A stretch of DNA of 64,000 nt from UBA5603 sp964501315 (GTDB lineage Bacteria > Bacillota_I > Bacilli_A > Izemoplasmatales > Hujiaoplasmataceae): contig CAZCSO010000006.1 of NCBI GenBank assembly GCA_964501315.1, positions 1-64,000 of the forward strand, in the 5' to 3' direction. Numbering within the stretch: the first letter of the stretch is position 1; each line of letters starts with the position of its first letter. Position numbers and translations under genes: made by a program. The notes beneath the pieces were generated by a model, which was not told the origin of the DNA, did not search any database, and saw only the letters and a list, made by a program, of their open reading frames with translations. Shown in pieces: positions 1 through 8,215 of the stretch.

Positions 1-121
1 CTGCATTGCTTCACACAAAGTTTTTTTGTGTGTCCACAATACAGGGTACATTTTAGACCAGGGTGGTTTTTTCTTTGTCCTATTTCTCGGGCTTTATTTC
101 ATTACAGCCCCTTTATCAATT

Positions 122-829
122 TTATTGTTCGATTTTTATGGATTCGATTTCCATATGATAGGGTAGATCGTCATCAACGATCTTTCCACCATACCAACCA
201 CCAACAGCCAAATTGATAATCACATAATAGGGTTGGTCAAACGGCCATTCGCTAACGGTATCGCCCGCTTGCTTTTCGACTTTAAAGAATTCTTTTCCAT
301 CGATTTGAAAGGACAAATAGGTGTTTGTCCAATCGAGGGTGTAATCGTGAAATTCATCTGATGCGTCAGGGACACTTACTTTTGCGCCTTTATCGGTTTT
401 AATTCGATGATTATACGTTTCAGTATGAATGGCACAGGTGATGATTCCGGGACGATTTCCCGCAAATTCAACCAAATCTATTTCACCGCATAATGGCCAT
501 CTCACAGGATTTTTCTCGGTGTTGCCCATCAACCATAATGCCGGCCAAGCACCTCGACCCGTTGGCATTTTTGCGCGAATGGTTAATCGTCCGTATTGAA
601 ACTCGATTTTTCCTTTAGATGTTAACCGGGTTGATTGATATCGGCATTCTTGATTTGGGTTGAATGTGGCCACAAGATGAAGTTTTCCGTCTTTGATGTA
701 ACCATTGGTTGGGCTGTCCACATAACATTGTGATTCGTTGTTGGCCCATTTATTTCCAACTTGGATGGTCCAGTGATCTTGATTGATGGATCCATTGTTT
801 TTGAAATCTTCTTGAAACAGTGTTTTCAT
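122..829 (-). CDS. GH16 beta-glucanase (laminarinase/lichenase-like), no signal peptide
   Basis: A 235-residue glycoside hydrolase family 16 domain that should cleave internal beta-1,3 or mixed beta-1,3/1,4 glucan links by a retaining mechanism. The family catalytic motif ExDxxE is present as E116-I-D-L-V-E121 (E116 nucleophile, E121 acid/base). Trp-rich stretches before it (GRGAWPALWL) match the substrate cleft. The length is one bare catalytic domain. There is no signal peptide, lipobox or carbohydrate-binding module, so the enzyme should act inside the cell on imported oligosaccharides, which is unusual for GH16. The ATG is preceded by GGAGG at a good distance. It is last in a minus-strand run starting at 3713. 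A GH17 enzyme for similar substrates lies at 4829. Exact specificity cannot be read from the sequence. Confidence 0.9.
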   Translation of the reverse strand: MKTLFQEDFKNNGSINQDHWTIQVGNKWANNESQCYVDSPTNGYIKDGKLHLVATFNPNQECRYQSTRLTSKGKIEFQYGRLTIRAKMPTGRGAWPALWLMGNTEKNPVRWPLCGEIDLVEFAGNRPGIITCAIHTETYNHRIKTDKGAKVSVPDASDEFHDYTLDWTNTYLSFQIDGKEFFKVEKQAGDTVSEWPFDQPYYVIINLAVGGWYGGKIVDDDLPYHMEIESIKIEQ

Positions 830-870
830 TGTTACCTCCAGTAATTAATAAGATGTTAAATATTGGTTGA

Positions 871-1884
871 TTATCGAAGATGCATCGTGATACTACCTTC
901 ACCATTTGCGGACTCAATTTCAACGTATGAGCCACTTATTAATGTAAAGGTTGGGGCAATATGACCAATATCTGCATCCATGATAATTGGAATGGCTAAA
1001 TCACTTAACACATCGAGTGTGGTTTGGTACTGGTCTAAATCAATAACGGGTGATGCGTTCAAATGTCGACCAAAGATAATCCCTTTGGTATGTGAAAACC
1101 ATCCTGCTTCTTTGAGTTGCCAAAGCGCACGTTTTAATGAAAATAGATTTAAATCACAGGCTTCTAAAAACCAAACGATACCATCATTTTGATACCGATC
1201 AATAAATGTTTTTACGCAATCATAAGAGGTTCCAAGATGTTGCAATACAACATCAAGACACCCTCCGATGAAACGACCTTTCATCGATACCTTTGAATCG
1301 CCAAAGGTTATCCATTTGGTTTTTTCCGTCAATTGATAGCCTTCCAAAGGATCCATTTGAACCAATTCTTTTGCTTGATAATACGGAAACGAGTGTTGAT
1401 TCGTTCTGTTTCCGGTGATGATTTCCATCAACTGAGTTAAGGAATCATCCCACGGTTCTCGGCAAATTTCAGGAGTGTGTTGACCGTAAATAGAAGCCGT
1501 ATCGAGTAAGGTGTTCATCAGCAACGTTAAGTGCGTATTATCTGAATAACCCATCACGTATTTAGGAGGATAGTGCTTCAATTCCTCAAAATCGATGAGC
1601 GGAAGAATCTCCATCAACCATTCGCCACCGCCAACGCTCCATAAAAAATCAACATCAGGATTTTTATAGAGGGACGTGAAGGCCAGAGCACGTTGTTCTT
1701 TTGAAGCGCTCGCTCCTTGATAATAGCCAAAAATATCGCCTTCTTGAACAACGGTAAATCCCATTGCTTGAAGACGATTATTGGCAAAGATAAGACGGGT
1801 TTTATACGGATCGGTACTAGCGCCAAAACTGCTCGCAAACAGACCGATGGTCCCGTTGGGTTTTAAGAAAGCAGGGTAGTTCAT
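871..1884 (-). CDS. S66 family LD-carboxypeptidase / MccF-like serine peptidase
   Basis: A peptidase of the S66 family, which uses a Ser-Glu-His triad and either trims the terminal D-Ala from murein tetrapeptides (LdcA) or cleaves microcin C-like acyl-adenylates (MccF). The nucleophile sits in the elbow VMGYSDN, giving S114 from the start used here. The Glu lies in WFLEACD and the His in DIGHIAPT. The length (337 residues) fits the longer MccF-like branch. An upstream in-frame ATG at 1902 is rejected because it overlaps a TATAAT -10 box (1901-1906). The ATG at 1884 has GGTGA six bases upstream. Whether the role is cell-wall recycling or antibiotic immunity is open, since no murein or microcin genes flank it. 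Confidence 0.85.
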   Translation of the reverse strand: MNYPAFLKPNGTIGLFASSFGASTDPYKTRLIFANNRLQAMGFTVVQEGDIFGYYQGASASKEQRALAFTSLYKNPDVDFLWSVGGGEWLMEILPLIDFEELKHYPPKYVMGYSDNTHLTLLMNTLLDTASIYGQHTPEICREPWDDSLTQLMEIITGNRTNQHSFPYYQAKELVQMDPLEGYQLTEKTKWITFGDSKVSMKGRFIGGCLDVVLQHLGTSYDCVKTFIDRYQNDGIVWFLEACDLNLFSLKRALWQLKEAGWFSHTKGIIFGRHLNASPVIDLDQYQTTLDVLSDLAIPIIMDADIGHIAPTFTLISGSYVEIESANGEGSITMHLR

Positions 1885-1900
1885 AGATATCACCGTAGTC

Positions 1901-1906
1901 ATTATA
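1901..1906 (-). promoter_or_regulatory. -10 box of the S66 peptidase gene
   Basis: TATAAT on the minus strand, about 16 bases before the ATG at 1884. The matching -35 is poor. It overlaps the alternative upstream ATG and so helps decide the start. Confidence 0.5.
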
Positions 1907-1948
1907 GCATAAAAATGGATAATTTAAGTGCTTTTTATTGTGTGAAAA

Positions 1949-2881
1949 TTAACAATGAATGGTGTCGCTCGTAATGAGTTTTAGATACGTTTCAGGTTCG
2001 TATTTTTGAAGTACTTTTAGCATTCTTAACGTATTGAAACCACCAAAACGACCTTCTTCGAGTTGAAAATGAATCAATCCAGAAATCTGCGTTCCTTTCG
2101 GCATAAAAGGACCCTTCATTTGCGATGTTAATAAACGAATAGCATCATCCATTCGACAGTCTTTGGGATAATCTACTTCTATTAAAAATTCTAAAACACG
2201 AAGAATGTCGTATTTCCATCTTGGGGGGAATGATGCTTTTGTCATGGTCGGATGGATGGGAAGGTTCGTAGTTCTTGTTTTGTACAAGTCACGATTTAAT
2301 AAAAGTTCAATTCCCCGTTTCATTGCAAAGAGGATATCTTCTTTTCGATACGAATAATTATTTTTAATCGTTTGATGGAATGCTTCTAGAACCGACAAGG
2401 TTGTATGAACGGAGCCAATCACTGTTTGTTTATTTCGTTCCCAAGCACAGTTCCAACCGCCATCTAGCATGGCGTGATCGAGGATATAATCGATGATTTC
2501 GTTGATATGTGGGTCGTTGCGTTTCCCATACGCACACAGATTTAGAATCATTGCAGCAATACACATATCCACATGAACGTGTTTTCGGTAGAGACCATGG
2601 TTACTCCATTCGCCTGCTAAGATGGTGTCAAGACCGGCTTGATAAATGGGGTGATGAGGATCAATTTCAAAATACATCAATTCCATTAAGGTATAATGGG
2701 TTGATATCCATTTTGGCGCATAGACGCCACTGCCCCACATCTTTTTGTCGTGATCAAATAATGAAAGATACCTTCCGATGTACCCATCGGCTTGATACGG
2801 AATTGATTCGTTGAGTAGATGAATCCGTGTCAGCCGCTCTAGTGTTGGATTTTGGGCTAGTAACCAATCGATAATGGTCAT
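1949..2881 (-). CDS. Alpha-alpha toroid protein (prenyltransferase/terpene-cyclase-like fold), function unknown
   Basis: A 310-residue soluble protein of repeated helical pairs. A DGGWNCAWER segment near residue 140 and a later GRFGGFNT resemble the QW-type turns of squalene/oxidosqualene cyclases and protein prenyltransferase beta subunits. It lacks the DxDD protonation motif of squalene-hopene cyclases and any obvious prenyl-diphosphate site, and it is half the length of those cyclases. The safest call is an (alpha/alpha)6-barrel protein of unknown activity. The ATG lies 10 bases after the stop of the Fpg/Nei-like gene, so the two are probably co-transcribed and translationally coupled. No isoprenoid genes flank it. 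Confidence 0.6.
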   Translation of the reverse strand: MTIIDWLLAQNPTLERLTRIHLLNESIPYQADGYIGRYLSLFDHDKKMWGSGVYAPKWISTHYTLMELMYFEIDPHHPIYQAGLDTILAGEWSNHGLYRKHVHVDMCIAAMILNLCAYGKRNDPHINEIIDYILDHAMLDGGWNCAWERNKQTVIGSVHTTLSVLEAFHQTIKNNYSYRKEDILFAMKRGIELLLNRDLYKTRTTNLPIHPTMTKASFPPRWKYDILRVLEFLIEVDYPKDCRMDDAIRLLTSQMKGPFMPKGTQISGLIHFQLEEGRFGGFNTLRMLKVLQKYEPETYLKLITSDTIHC

Positions 2882-2891
2882 AATTTATGAC

Positions 2892-3713
2892 CTACTTTTG
2901 GCATTGAGGACAATAAATGACTTTGCCCCCTAAATACGCTTCTTTTACAAGTGTTGCGCTACAAACGGGACATCGATCGCGGTTGGATTGCATCAATACA
3001 TCGTAATGACCAAAATCGTTTTCAAAATGCGATACATTGTTTCTGCCACCTTGCGTTATCATTATTTTTAAGGTAGATAGGAAACTCATATATAGCTGAT
3101 GTTTTTCGTCATCGGTTAAACTCGAGACTTTGTGTTTTGGCTGAAGGTGGGCGTTAAATAAGACATCTTGTAATATTCCATTGCCTAAACCAGGAATGTG
3201 TTGATTGGTAGAGAGTGCCTGTTTGACGGAACCACTCGTTTGATTAAGTCCAGTAGCTTCGAGAAAATATTCATACGTAAATTTCGGTGATAAGGGATCT
3301 ACGGCATCCAATGCTTTTTGGTAATACGGCCATGAGGTTTTTAGCTCACTGCTTTTTCCAAACAAAATAAACCCGTAGAGTTTAATTTTAAATTCGAGAA
3401 TCATATCGTTATCAAACAATAGGAGGAGTTGATGTTTTTCGCTTTCTTTTTCTTTTGATTTATACGAAAAGATCACATCTTCGCCGGTTGCTAGTTCCGT
3501 TTCATCGTCAAAGATAAACCGAAGATAGTGAGACGAAGCCACCACTTCACTGATTTTCTTCCCTACCAACTCATGGGCTAAGAAGGAAGGTTCTTTATTC
3601 ATCCAACAAAACGAATGAGACGTCTTGTTGGCGGTAACGTTGGTTATCTTCAATCCCTTGAACAAATGCGAACCTTTATGGGCCAATACAATACTTTCTG
3701 GAAGTTCAATCAT
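2892..3713 (-). CDS. Fpg/Nei-family DNA glycosylase-like protein lacking the catalytic proline
   Basis: A member of the formamidopyrimidine-DNA glycosylase/endonuclease VIII family, which removes oxidised bases. Visible are the ELPE N-terminus, a helix-two-turn-helix segment around PGLGNGILQDVLF, and a C-terminal zinc finger CPVC...CPQC. Active members start MPELPE or MPEGPE, the Pro after Met being the Schiff-base nucleophile. Here the start reads MIELPE, so the nucleophile is Ile. The zinc-finger Arg that contacts the lesion is Lys in the YLGGK segment. An ATG four codons upstream is rejected because GAGG lies 8 bases before the ATG at 3713. It may bind DNA without glycosylase activity or use another residue. 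It begins the minus-strand run. Confidence 0.75.
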   Translation of the reverse strand: MIELPESIVLAHKGSHLFKGLKITNVTANKTSHSFCWMNKEPSFLAHELVGKKISEVVASSHYLRFIFDDETELATGEDVIFSYKSKEKESEKHQLLLLFDNDMILEFKIKLYGFILFGKSSELKTSWPYYQKALDAVDPLSPKFTYEYFLEATGLNQTSGSVKQALSTNQHIPGLGNGILQDVLFNAHLQPKHKVSSLTDDEKHQLYMSFLSTLKIMITQGGRNNVSHFENDFGHYDVLMQSNRDRCPVCSATLVKEAYLGGKVIYCPQCQK

Positions 3714-3879
3714 GATATCCCTCATTTCATTGATATGCTCTATTATATCGTGAATTATTTAATTGTAATAGATATTTCACGATATTTGACGATAGGTGCA
3801 TCGATCGATTTTTCTAAATTATCGTTTATTAGTTTTAATCTTTTTTTGGTTGTTGGTAGTTCTCTTTCTTGCTTTGTGA

Positions 3880-3885
3880 TATACT
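3880..3885 (+). promoter_or_regulatory. -10 box for the membrane protein/GH17 pair
   Basis: TATACT, 24 bases before the ATG at 3910. The -35 is weak. It is the only good -10 in the divergent gap with the Fpg-like gene. Confidence 0.4.
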
Positions 3886-3909
3886 AAAAAAACGTTAAAG
3901 GAGAGAATT

Positions 3910-4836
3910 ATGGATAAACTAAAAAATGCTTTCATGGATTTTATTCATGGCGAAAAATCACGAGTCATTTTCGTTGCAATCCAAGTGGCTGTTGGTTTTC
4001 TGTTTTGGTTGGGATTGTTCTTCCCTTATGTCGTTGATGATAACTTAATCAACGGACGCTTGGCAGCATCAAGTCTACCCGGAGGATGGATTTATTCACT
4101 GGTAATAATTGTTTTAATCGTTATTTTTGCTTATGAGACAATGATGAATCAATTACCGTTAGCAAATAAACTCTACAAGGCATTAGCAATCGTATCCACC
4201 CTTATTTTTCTATACGCATTATTATTTACCAAAGTGGGAATTCCCGATGCTAAAAATGGATTTGGTAAGATTCTTGAGTTTCTGATGATTGGCTGTTATG
4301 GATTGATTTTGTTGGGCGAAAAATTTCTTTATAAAATGATATATCGGTGGGCACCTTTAAAAGAGGGAACACCCAATCAAGAAACAGTCGACAAAACTCA
4401 AAAAGTTGCTTCAAAAAATGATGACCTTTTCTCGTTGGCTAAAGAATTGATGTTAACGGACGAACGCGGATTATTCGCAAAAATAGTTATCTCGTACTCG
4501 ACGATATCAAAAGTAGCTGTTATTGCGACAGGAGGAATGACGGCTGCTGGAAATGATGGGTTTGTCGGTATTTATCAAAATCAATTGGTCTGTTTTGATG
4601 CGAATACGTGGGGAACGAAACCCCATAAAGAACGTTTTCGTTTTTCGTTTGATGTCATCGATTCACACGAAATTAAAAAGGGTGCTGGGGGACTCAATAA
4701 CCAATTCTTGATAAAAGCTGGTGCTCATCAGTTCAAACTATACTTTATGAATAAACGTCGTCAAATGATTGAAATGATTCATGATGCCATTAGTCATCCT
4801 CAGCCAACAGAACATGAAGGAGAAGCAAATGTCTAA
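3910..4836 (+). CDS. Membrane protein with C-terminal PH-like domain, function unknown
   Basis: Not a recognised named family. About four transmembrane segments occupy residues 18-140 (roughly 19-40, 60-78, 90-108 and 121-140), followed by a charged linker and a cytosolic domain of about 130 residues. That C-terminal part has alternating strands and a final amphipathic helix (NKRRQMIEMIHDAI), reminiscent of bacterial PH-like/GRAM domains, as an inference from pattern only. The ATG has AAGGAGAG upstream. The 3' end overlaps the GH17 gene by 8 bases, a strong sign of translational coupling and a shared role. Confidence 0.6.
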   Translation: MDKLKNAFMDFIHGEKSRVIFVAIQVAVGFLFWLGLFFPYVVDDNLINGRLAASSLPGGWIYSLVIIVLIVIFAYETMMNQLPLANKLYKALAIVSTLIFLYALLFTKVGIPDAKNGFGKILEFLMIGCYGLILLGEKFLYKMIYRWAPLKEGTPNQETVDKTQKVASKNDDLFSLAKELMLTDERGLFAKIVISYSTISKVAVIATGGMTAAGNDGFVGIYQNQLVCFDANTWGTKPHKERFRFSFDVIDSHEIKKGAGGLNNQFLIKAGAHQFKLYFMNKRRQMIEMIHDAISHPQPTEHEGEANV

Positions 4837-5758
4837 ACCTAAAAATCAAATGCGTTATTTAAACGTGGATCGTTATCTACTTAAAAAACAACCCATTGTT
4901 GTGGATGATATCATCCATTTAGAAATGAAAATGAAATCGATTATTGATCAGAAACTCTCAGGATTGAGTTTTAGTCCTTATTTAGAAGGTCAAGATCCTT
5001 CTCAAAAATCAAAAGTCAATCAGCAACAAATAGCAGATCGCTTAGAAATTATCCGCCCGTATACCGAATGGGTTCGCACCTTTTCAACAACGAATGGTAA
5101 TGAAGAAGTCCCAAGAATAGCTCATGAAAAAAAGTTAAAAACATTGGTTGGAGCATGGATTGATGACAATGAAGAAAATAACGAGATTGAAATTGCTAAC
5201 ATCATCGAACTGGCAAAGGCAGGATATGCAGATTTAATTGCGATAGGCAATGAAGTTTTATTAAGGGAAGATTTAGAAGTTGAACAATTAATTGAGTATA
5301 TTAAACGCGTCAAAGCCGCTGTTCCTAATATACCAGTTGGGTATGTGGATGCTTATTACACCTTTGTAAATTACCCTGAAATTGTTGAGGTTTGTGATGT
5401 TATTTATGCGAATTGTTATCCCTTCTGGGAATACTGTTCGATTGATATTGCTGTTGAATATATGAAGAAGATGTATGAATTAGCCGTGAGTAGTTCACAA
5501 GGGAAACCCGTGATTATAAGTGAGACAGGATGGCCGACAAAAGGTGAATCGTACGGTGGAGCCGTACCATCTTACATTAATGCGATGAATTATTTTATAC
5601 AGTCGTTTACATGGGCAAAACAAGAGAATATCCTCATGTTCTATTTTTCTTCGTTTGATGAAGTGTGGAAGATGTCTCAAGAAGGCGAGTATGGAGCGTA
5701 TTGGGGAATATGGGATAAAGATGGACACTATAAATTTAATCAAACTAGTAAGAAGTGA
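4829..5758 (+). CDS. GH17 family beta-1,3-glucanase/glucosyltransferase-like protein, cytosolic
   Basis: A TIM-barrel of glycoside hydrolase family 17, which acts on beta-1,3-glucans either hydrolytically or by transglycosylation. The acid/base pair is N141-E142 in AIGNEVL and the nucleophile is E232 in ISETGWPTKG, both family signatures. At 309 residues it is one catalytic domain with no signal peptide. A start upstream at 4781 is rejected: the ATG at 4829 has AAGGAG seven bases before it and overlaps the preceding stop by 8 bases. The gene ends in TGA, which supports the standard genetic code. With the GH16 enzyme at 122 it suggests intracellular beta-glucan processing or synthesis of beta-glucan-decorated glycolipids. 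Confidence 0.88.
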   Translation: MSKPKNQMRYLNVDRYLLKKQPIVVDDIIHLEMKMKSIIDQKLSGLSFSPYLEGQDPSQKSKVNQQQIADRLEIIRPYTEWVRTFSTTNGNEEVPRIAHEKKLKTLVGAWIDDNEENNEIEIANIIELAKAGYADLIAIGNEVLLREDLEVEQLIEYIKRVKAAVPNIPVGYVDAYYTFVNYPEIVEVCDVIYANCYPFWEYCSIDIAVEYMKKMYELAVSSSQGKPVIISETGWPTKGESYGGAVPSYINAMNYFIQSFTWAKQENILMFYFSSFDEVWKMSQEGEYGAYWGIWDKDGHYKFNQTSKK

Positions 5759-5849
5759 TTAAGTCTTTTACAGATGATATTGGATATCCATTCAATGATT
5801 ACAAAAACTTGTCTTGAAATATAGATAAGTTTTTTAATGAAAATAATGA

Positions 5850-5880
5850 TTGACATTACCGTTACGGTAAGGTTTATACT
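5850..5880 (+). promoter_or_regulatory. MerR-type promoter with 19-bp spacer and central palindrome
   Basis: -35 TTGACA (5850-5855) and -10 TATACT (5875-5880) are 19 bp apart, two more than optimal. The spacer carries the palindrome TTACCGTTACGGTAA (5856-5870), two 7-base arms around one base. This is the classical layout of promoters activated by MerR proteins through DNA distortion. It lies directly upstream of a MerR gene, so autoregulation is expected. Confidence 0.85.
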
Positions 5881-5898
5881 AGTTATTAAGGTGATAGC

Positions 5899-6669
5899 AT
5901 GGAGTATAAAATAAGTGAATTAGCAAACTTGTCTGGTGTTTCTACTCGAACGCTACGTCATTACGATGAGATTGGATTACTCATACCCAAACGATTAGCA
6001 AATTCCCAATACCGGATTTATGATGATCAACACGTCAATCAACTTCATGATATTTTAGTTTTGAAAGCTATGGGTTTTGATTTAGCAAAGATAAAAAGTC
6101 TTATTATGAATTTAAAACAACATGATAGACAAGCAATGTTAGAACGTCATCTGCATTCATTGATAGAAAAAAGGAGCCACATTGACAATGTTATCGCCAA
6201 TGTCGAATTGACAATCGACGCTATGAAAAGAGGAGTAAGTATGAATGATTCTGAAAAATTTAAAGGTTTAAAGAATGACTTAGTAACAGAAAATGATCGT
6301 CTTTATAAAAATGAAGTAATCCAAAAATGGGGTCATGACGTGTATGAAGCATCGACAAATGCATTTAAATCCTTAACAAAAGAACAGTACGATCACATGA
6401 ATGGATTGGCAGAAACTATCATCACTACCTTAAAAAGGATTCAATTAGATAAAACGAATCGAATTTTAAGAAAAAGTACATTTAGCTTACACAAAGAATG
6501 GTTGATAATGACATGGGGTGGAAAATACTCCATTGAAGCACATTATAATTTAGTTGCAATGTATGTCGAAGATGAGCGTTTTAAAAACTATTATGATCAA
6601 CACGGTGAGGGATTGGCAGAATTGTTAAGAGATATTGTTCAAGAGGAACTGATATTGATTATGAAGTAA
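5899..6669 (+). CDS. MerR-family regulator with TipAS-like ligand-binding domain
   Basis: A 256-residue transcription activator. Residues 1-70 are a MerR winged helix (YKISELANLSGVSTRTLRHYDEIGLL). Residues about 75-110 form the dimerisation coiled coil. The C-terminal 140 residues match the TipAS domain, including an RLYKNEVIQKWG-like start and the late YVEDERF...GLAELL segment. TipA-type proteins bind thiopeptides or other multidrug ligands and switch on target genes. The start has AAGGTGA upstream. No transporter gene follows; the only promoter of matching design seen in the window is its own, so it may control distant genes too. Confidence 0.88.
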   Translation: MEYKISELANLSGVSTRTLRHYDEIGLLIPKRLANSQYRIYDDQHVNQLHDILVLKAMGFDLAKIKSLIMNLKQHDRQAMLERHLHSLIEKRSHIDNVIANVELTIDAMKRGVSMNDSEKFKGLKNDLVTENDRLYKNEVIQKWGHDVYEASTNAFKSLTKEQYDHMNGLAETIITTLKRIQLDKTNRILRKSTFSLHKEWLIMTWGGKYSIEAHYNLVAMYVEDERFKNYYDQHGEGLAELLRDIVQEELILIMK

Positions 6670-6699
6670 ACGAGTATGATTGACATTTTTTGATAGTAC

Positions 6700-6726
6700 A
6701 AAAGGATGCACGTCATCCTTTTTTAT
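6700..6726 (+). terminator. Intrinsic terminator after the MerR gene
   Basis: AAAAGGATG / CATCCTTTT, a nine-base stem with a five-base loop, running into a T tract. Confidence 0.8.
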
Positions 6727-6815
6727 ATTTATCATTGTATCCATCATGTTCGACGATATTGTTCCTTTTCAATCGCGAGATAAAATGCTATGATTGAATA
6801 GAGGAGATGAGTTTA

Positions 6816-7643
6816 ATGAGAATTGTCACTTTAGTGGAAGATAATCCTAAACGAAATGATTTGGGTTATGAACATGGTGTGAGTTTCTATATTGAAACAT
6901 CCAATCATTTTGTTTTATTTGATGTTGGTCAAAGTGATTTGTTTTTACAAAATGCAATCAAATTAGGTATTGATTTGAGTTTGGTTGATACGGTTATTAT
7001 TTCTCATGGTCATTATGATCATGGGGGAGGACTATCATTTTTTTTATCGTATAATAAGAAAGCCAAAATTTACATTCAATCAACCGCGTTTGAAAATTTT
7101 TATTCAAAGCGAGATTCAGGTGAATTAACGTATATTGGGCTCGATAAAAACTTGGATTTATCGCGTTTCATCGTATTAACTGGGGATCATATTATCGACG
7201 ATGAGTTGACGCTTATCAATCAAATTGATGGTAAAACATATTTCCCACTCAGCAATCAGACGCTCTTCAAAAAAGCTAATCAAGCATTTCAACAAGATGA
7301 TTTTATCCACGAGCAAAATTTATTGATTCATGATAACAAGAAAGTAATCTTATTAGCCGGGTGTGCGCATAAAGGCATTCTTAATATTATCAACCAAGTA
7401 GAAACCGTATGGATGAATCAATCAATCCAAGCGGTCATCGGAGGGTTTCATTTGGCATCACGTTTTCCTGAATATGCCGAAACTAAGGAAACCATTCTTG
7501 CCTTGGGCAATCAACTATTATCAAAACCAATCAACCATTATTATACGGGTCATTGTACAGGGATAACTGCTTATAATGATTTAAAAAGGGTATTAAAAGA
7601 GCGATTATCTGAATTTTATCCTGGATTAACGATTACGATATAA
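6816..7643 (+). CDS. MBL-fold metallo-hydrolase (RFA-P synthase-like family)
   Basis: A 275-residue metallo-beta-lactamase fold protein. The metal motif HxHxDH is H64-G-H66-Y-D68-H69; further ligands are in GGFHLAS and YYTGHCTG. The overall pattern (VEDN...GLGYEHG-like start, GCAHKGI, GGFHL) matches the group annotated as 7,8-dihydropterin-6-yl-methyl-4-(beta-D-ribofuranosyl)aminobenzene 5'-phosphate synthase-like. In bacteria these are mostly uncharacterised hydrolases, so the substrate is unknown. An ATG at 6807 directly abuts the GAGGAG site, so the ATG at 6816 is chosen. Confidence 0.8.
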   Translation: MRIVTLVEDNPKRNDLGYEHGVSFYIETSNHFVLFDVGQSDLFLQNAIKLGIDLSLVDTVIISHGHYDHGGGLSFFLSYNKKAKIYIQSTAFENFYSKRDSGELTYIGLDKNLDLSRFIVLTGDHIIDDELTLINQIDGKTYFPLSNQTLFKKANQAFQQDDFIHEQNLLIHDNKKVILLAGCAHKGILNIINQVETVWMNQSIQAVIGGFHLASRFPEYAETKETILALGNQLLSKPINHYYTGHCTGITAYNDLKRVLKERLSEFYPGLTITI

Positions 7644-7676
7644 GAGATTTAATAATTACTTATTTGAGGTGAAAAG

Positions 7677-8009
7677 ATGAAAGAATTTGACATCAAATCA
7701 ACCATGCCAACCGTTAGTCAAGCCGTTACAGAACTAGAAACGATTCTCAAACTAACAAGACATTCGGAAAAAGTTATCAAGATTATTCATGGGTATGGAT
7801 CGAGTGGACATGGTGGAGCCATTAAACACCAGGTTCGATTGCTTCTTCATGAAAAACAGCATCGCCATGACATTAAAGCTTATGTGCCCGGAGAAGCATT
7901 TTGGCAAATGATGGGTTTCGATGAGACGATTTTCAAGTATAAACCCTTGTTAGAGAATGATTCCGATTATAAAAAAGGAAACGATGGCATCACTTATGTC
8001 ATTTTTTAA
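7677..8009 (+). CDS. Smr-domain protein
   Basis: A 110-residue stand-alone Smr domain, the nuclease/nucleic-acid-binding module found at the C-terminus of MutS2. The signature HGYGSSGHGG (residues about 39-48) follows a KVIKII strand, and FWQMMGFDE lies in the late helical part. Small Smr proteins act on RNA or on collided ribosomes in other bacteria; here the target is unknown. It lies 33 bases after the MBL gene with a GAGGTG site and is probably co-transcribed with it. Confidence 0.8.
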   Translation: MKEFDIKSTMPTVSQAVTELETILKLTRHSEKVIKIIHGYGSSGHGGAIKHQVRLLLHEKQHRHDIKAYVPGEAFWQMMGFDETIFKYKPLLENDSDYKKGNDGITYVIF

Positions 8010-8177
8010 TTTGGATAATTCATAACATGGATATTTGAACCATAAAGAGAAGATGCCCAACATTAGTATCGTGATTTACACGAATAAAATCGTATTTATG
8101 ACCGAGCAACAAGACTTAACTATTTTTTATTGCTTAATTTTTTAGCCATGGTATACCTTATTACAGGGATATTCGTA

Positions 8178-8183
8178 TATAAT
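8178..8183 (+). promoter_or_regulatory. -10 box of the RCC1 lipoprotein gene
   Basis: TATAAT 33 bases before the ATG at 8216. No convincing -35. The 200-base gap after the Smr gene shows no other feature. Confidence 0.45.
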
Positions 8184-8215
8184 TAAATTATAGTGTTATA
8201 AAGAGGTGAACTAGT

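Noticed and set aside
28..216. Short plus-strand open frame at the window start
   Set aside because: No ribosome binding site, and it overlaps the 3' end of the GH16 gene on the other strand; composition does not look coding.
8010..8177. Riboswitch or small RNA before the RCC1 lipoprotein gene
   Set aside because: No conserved motif or stable terminator-like hairpin was seen in this gap.
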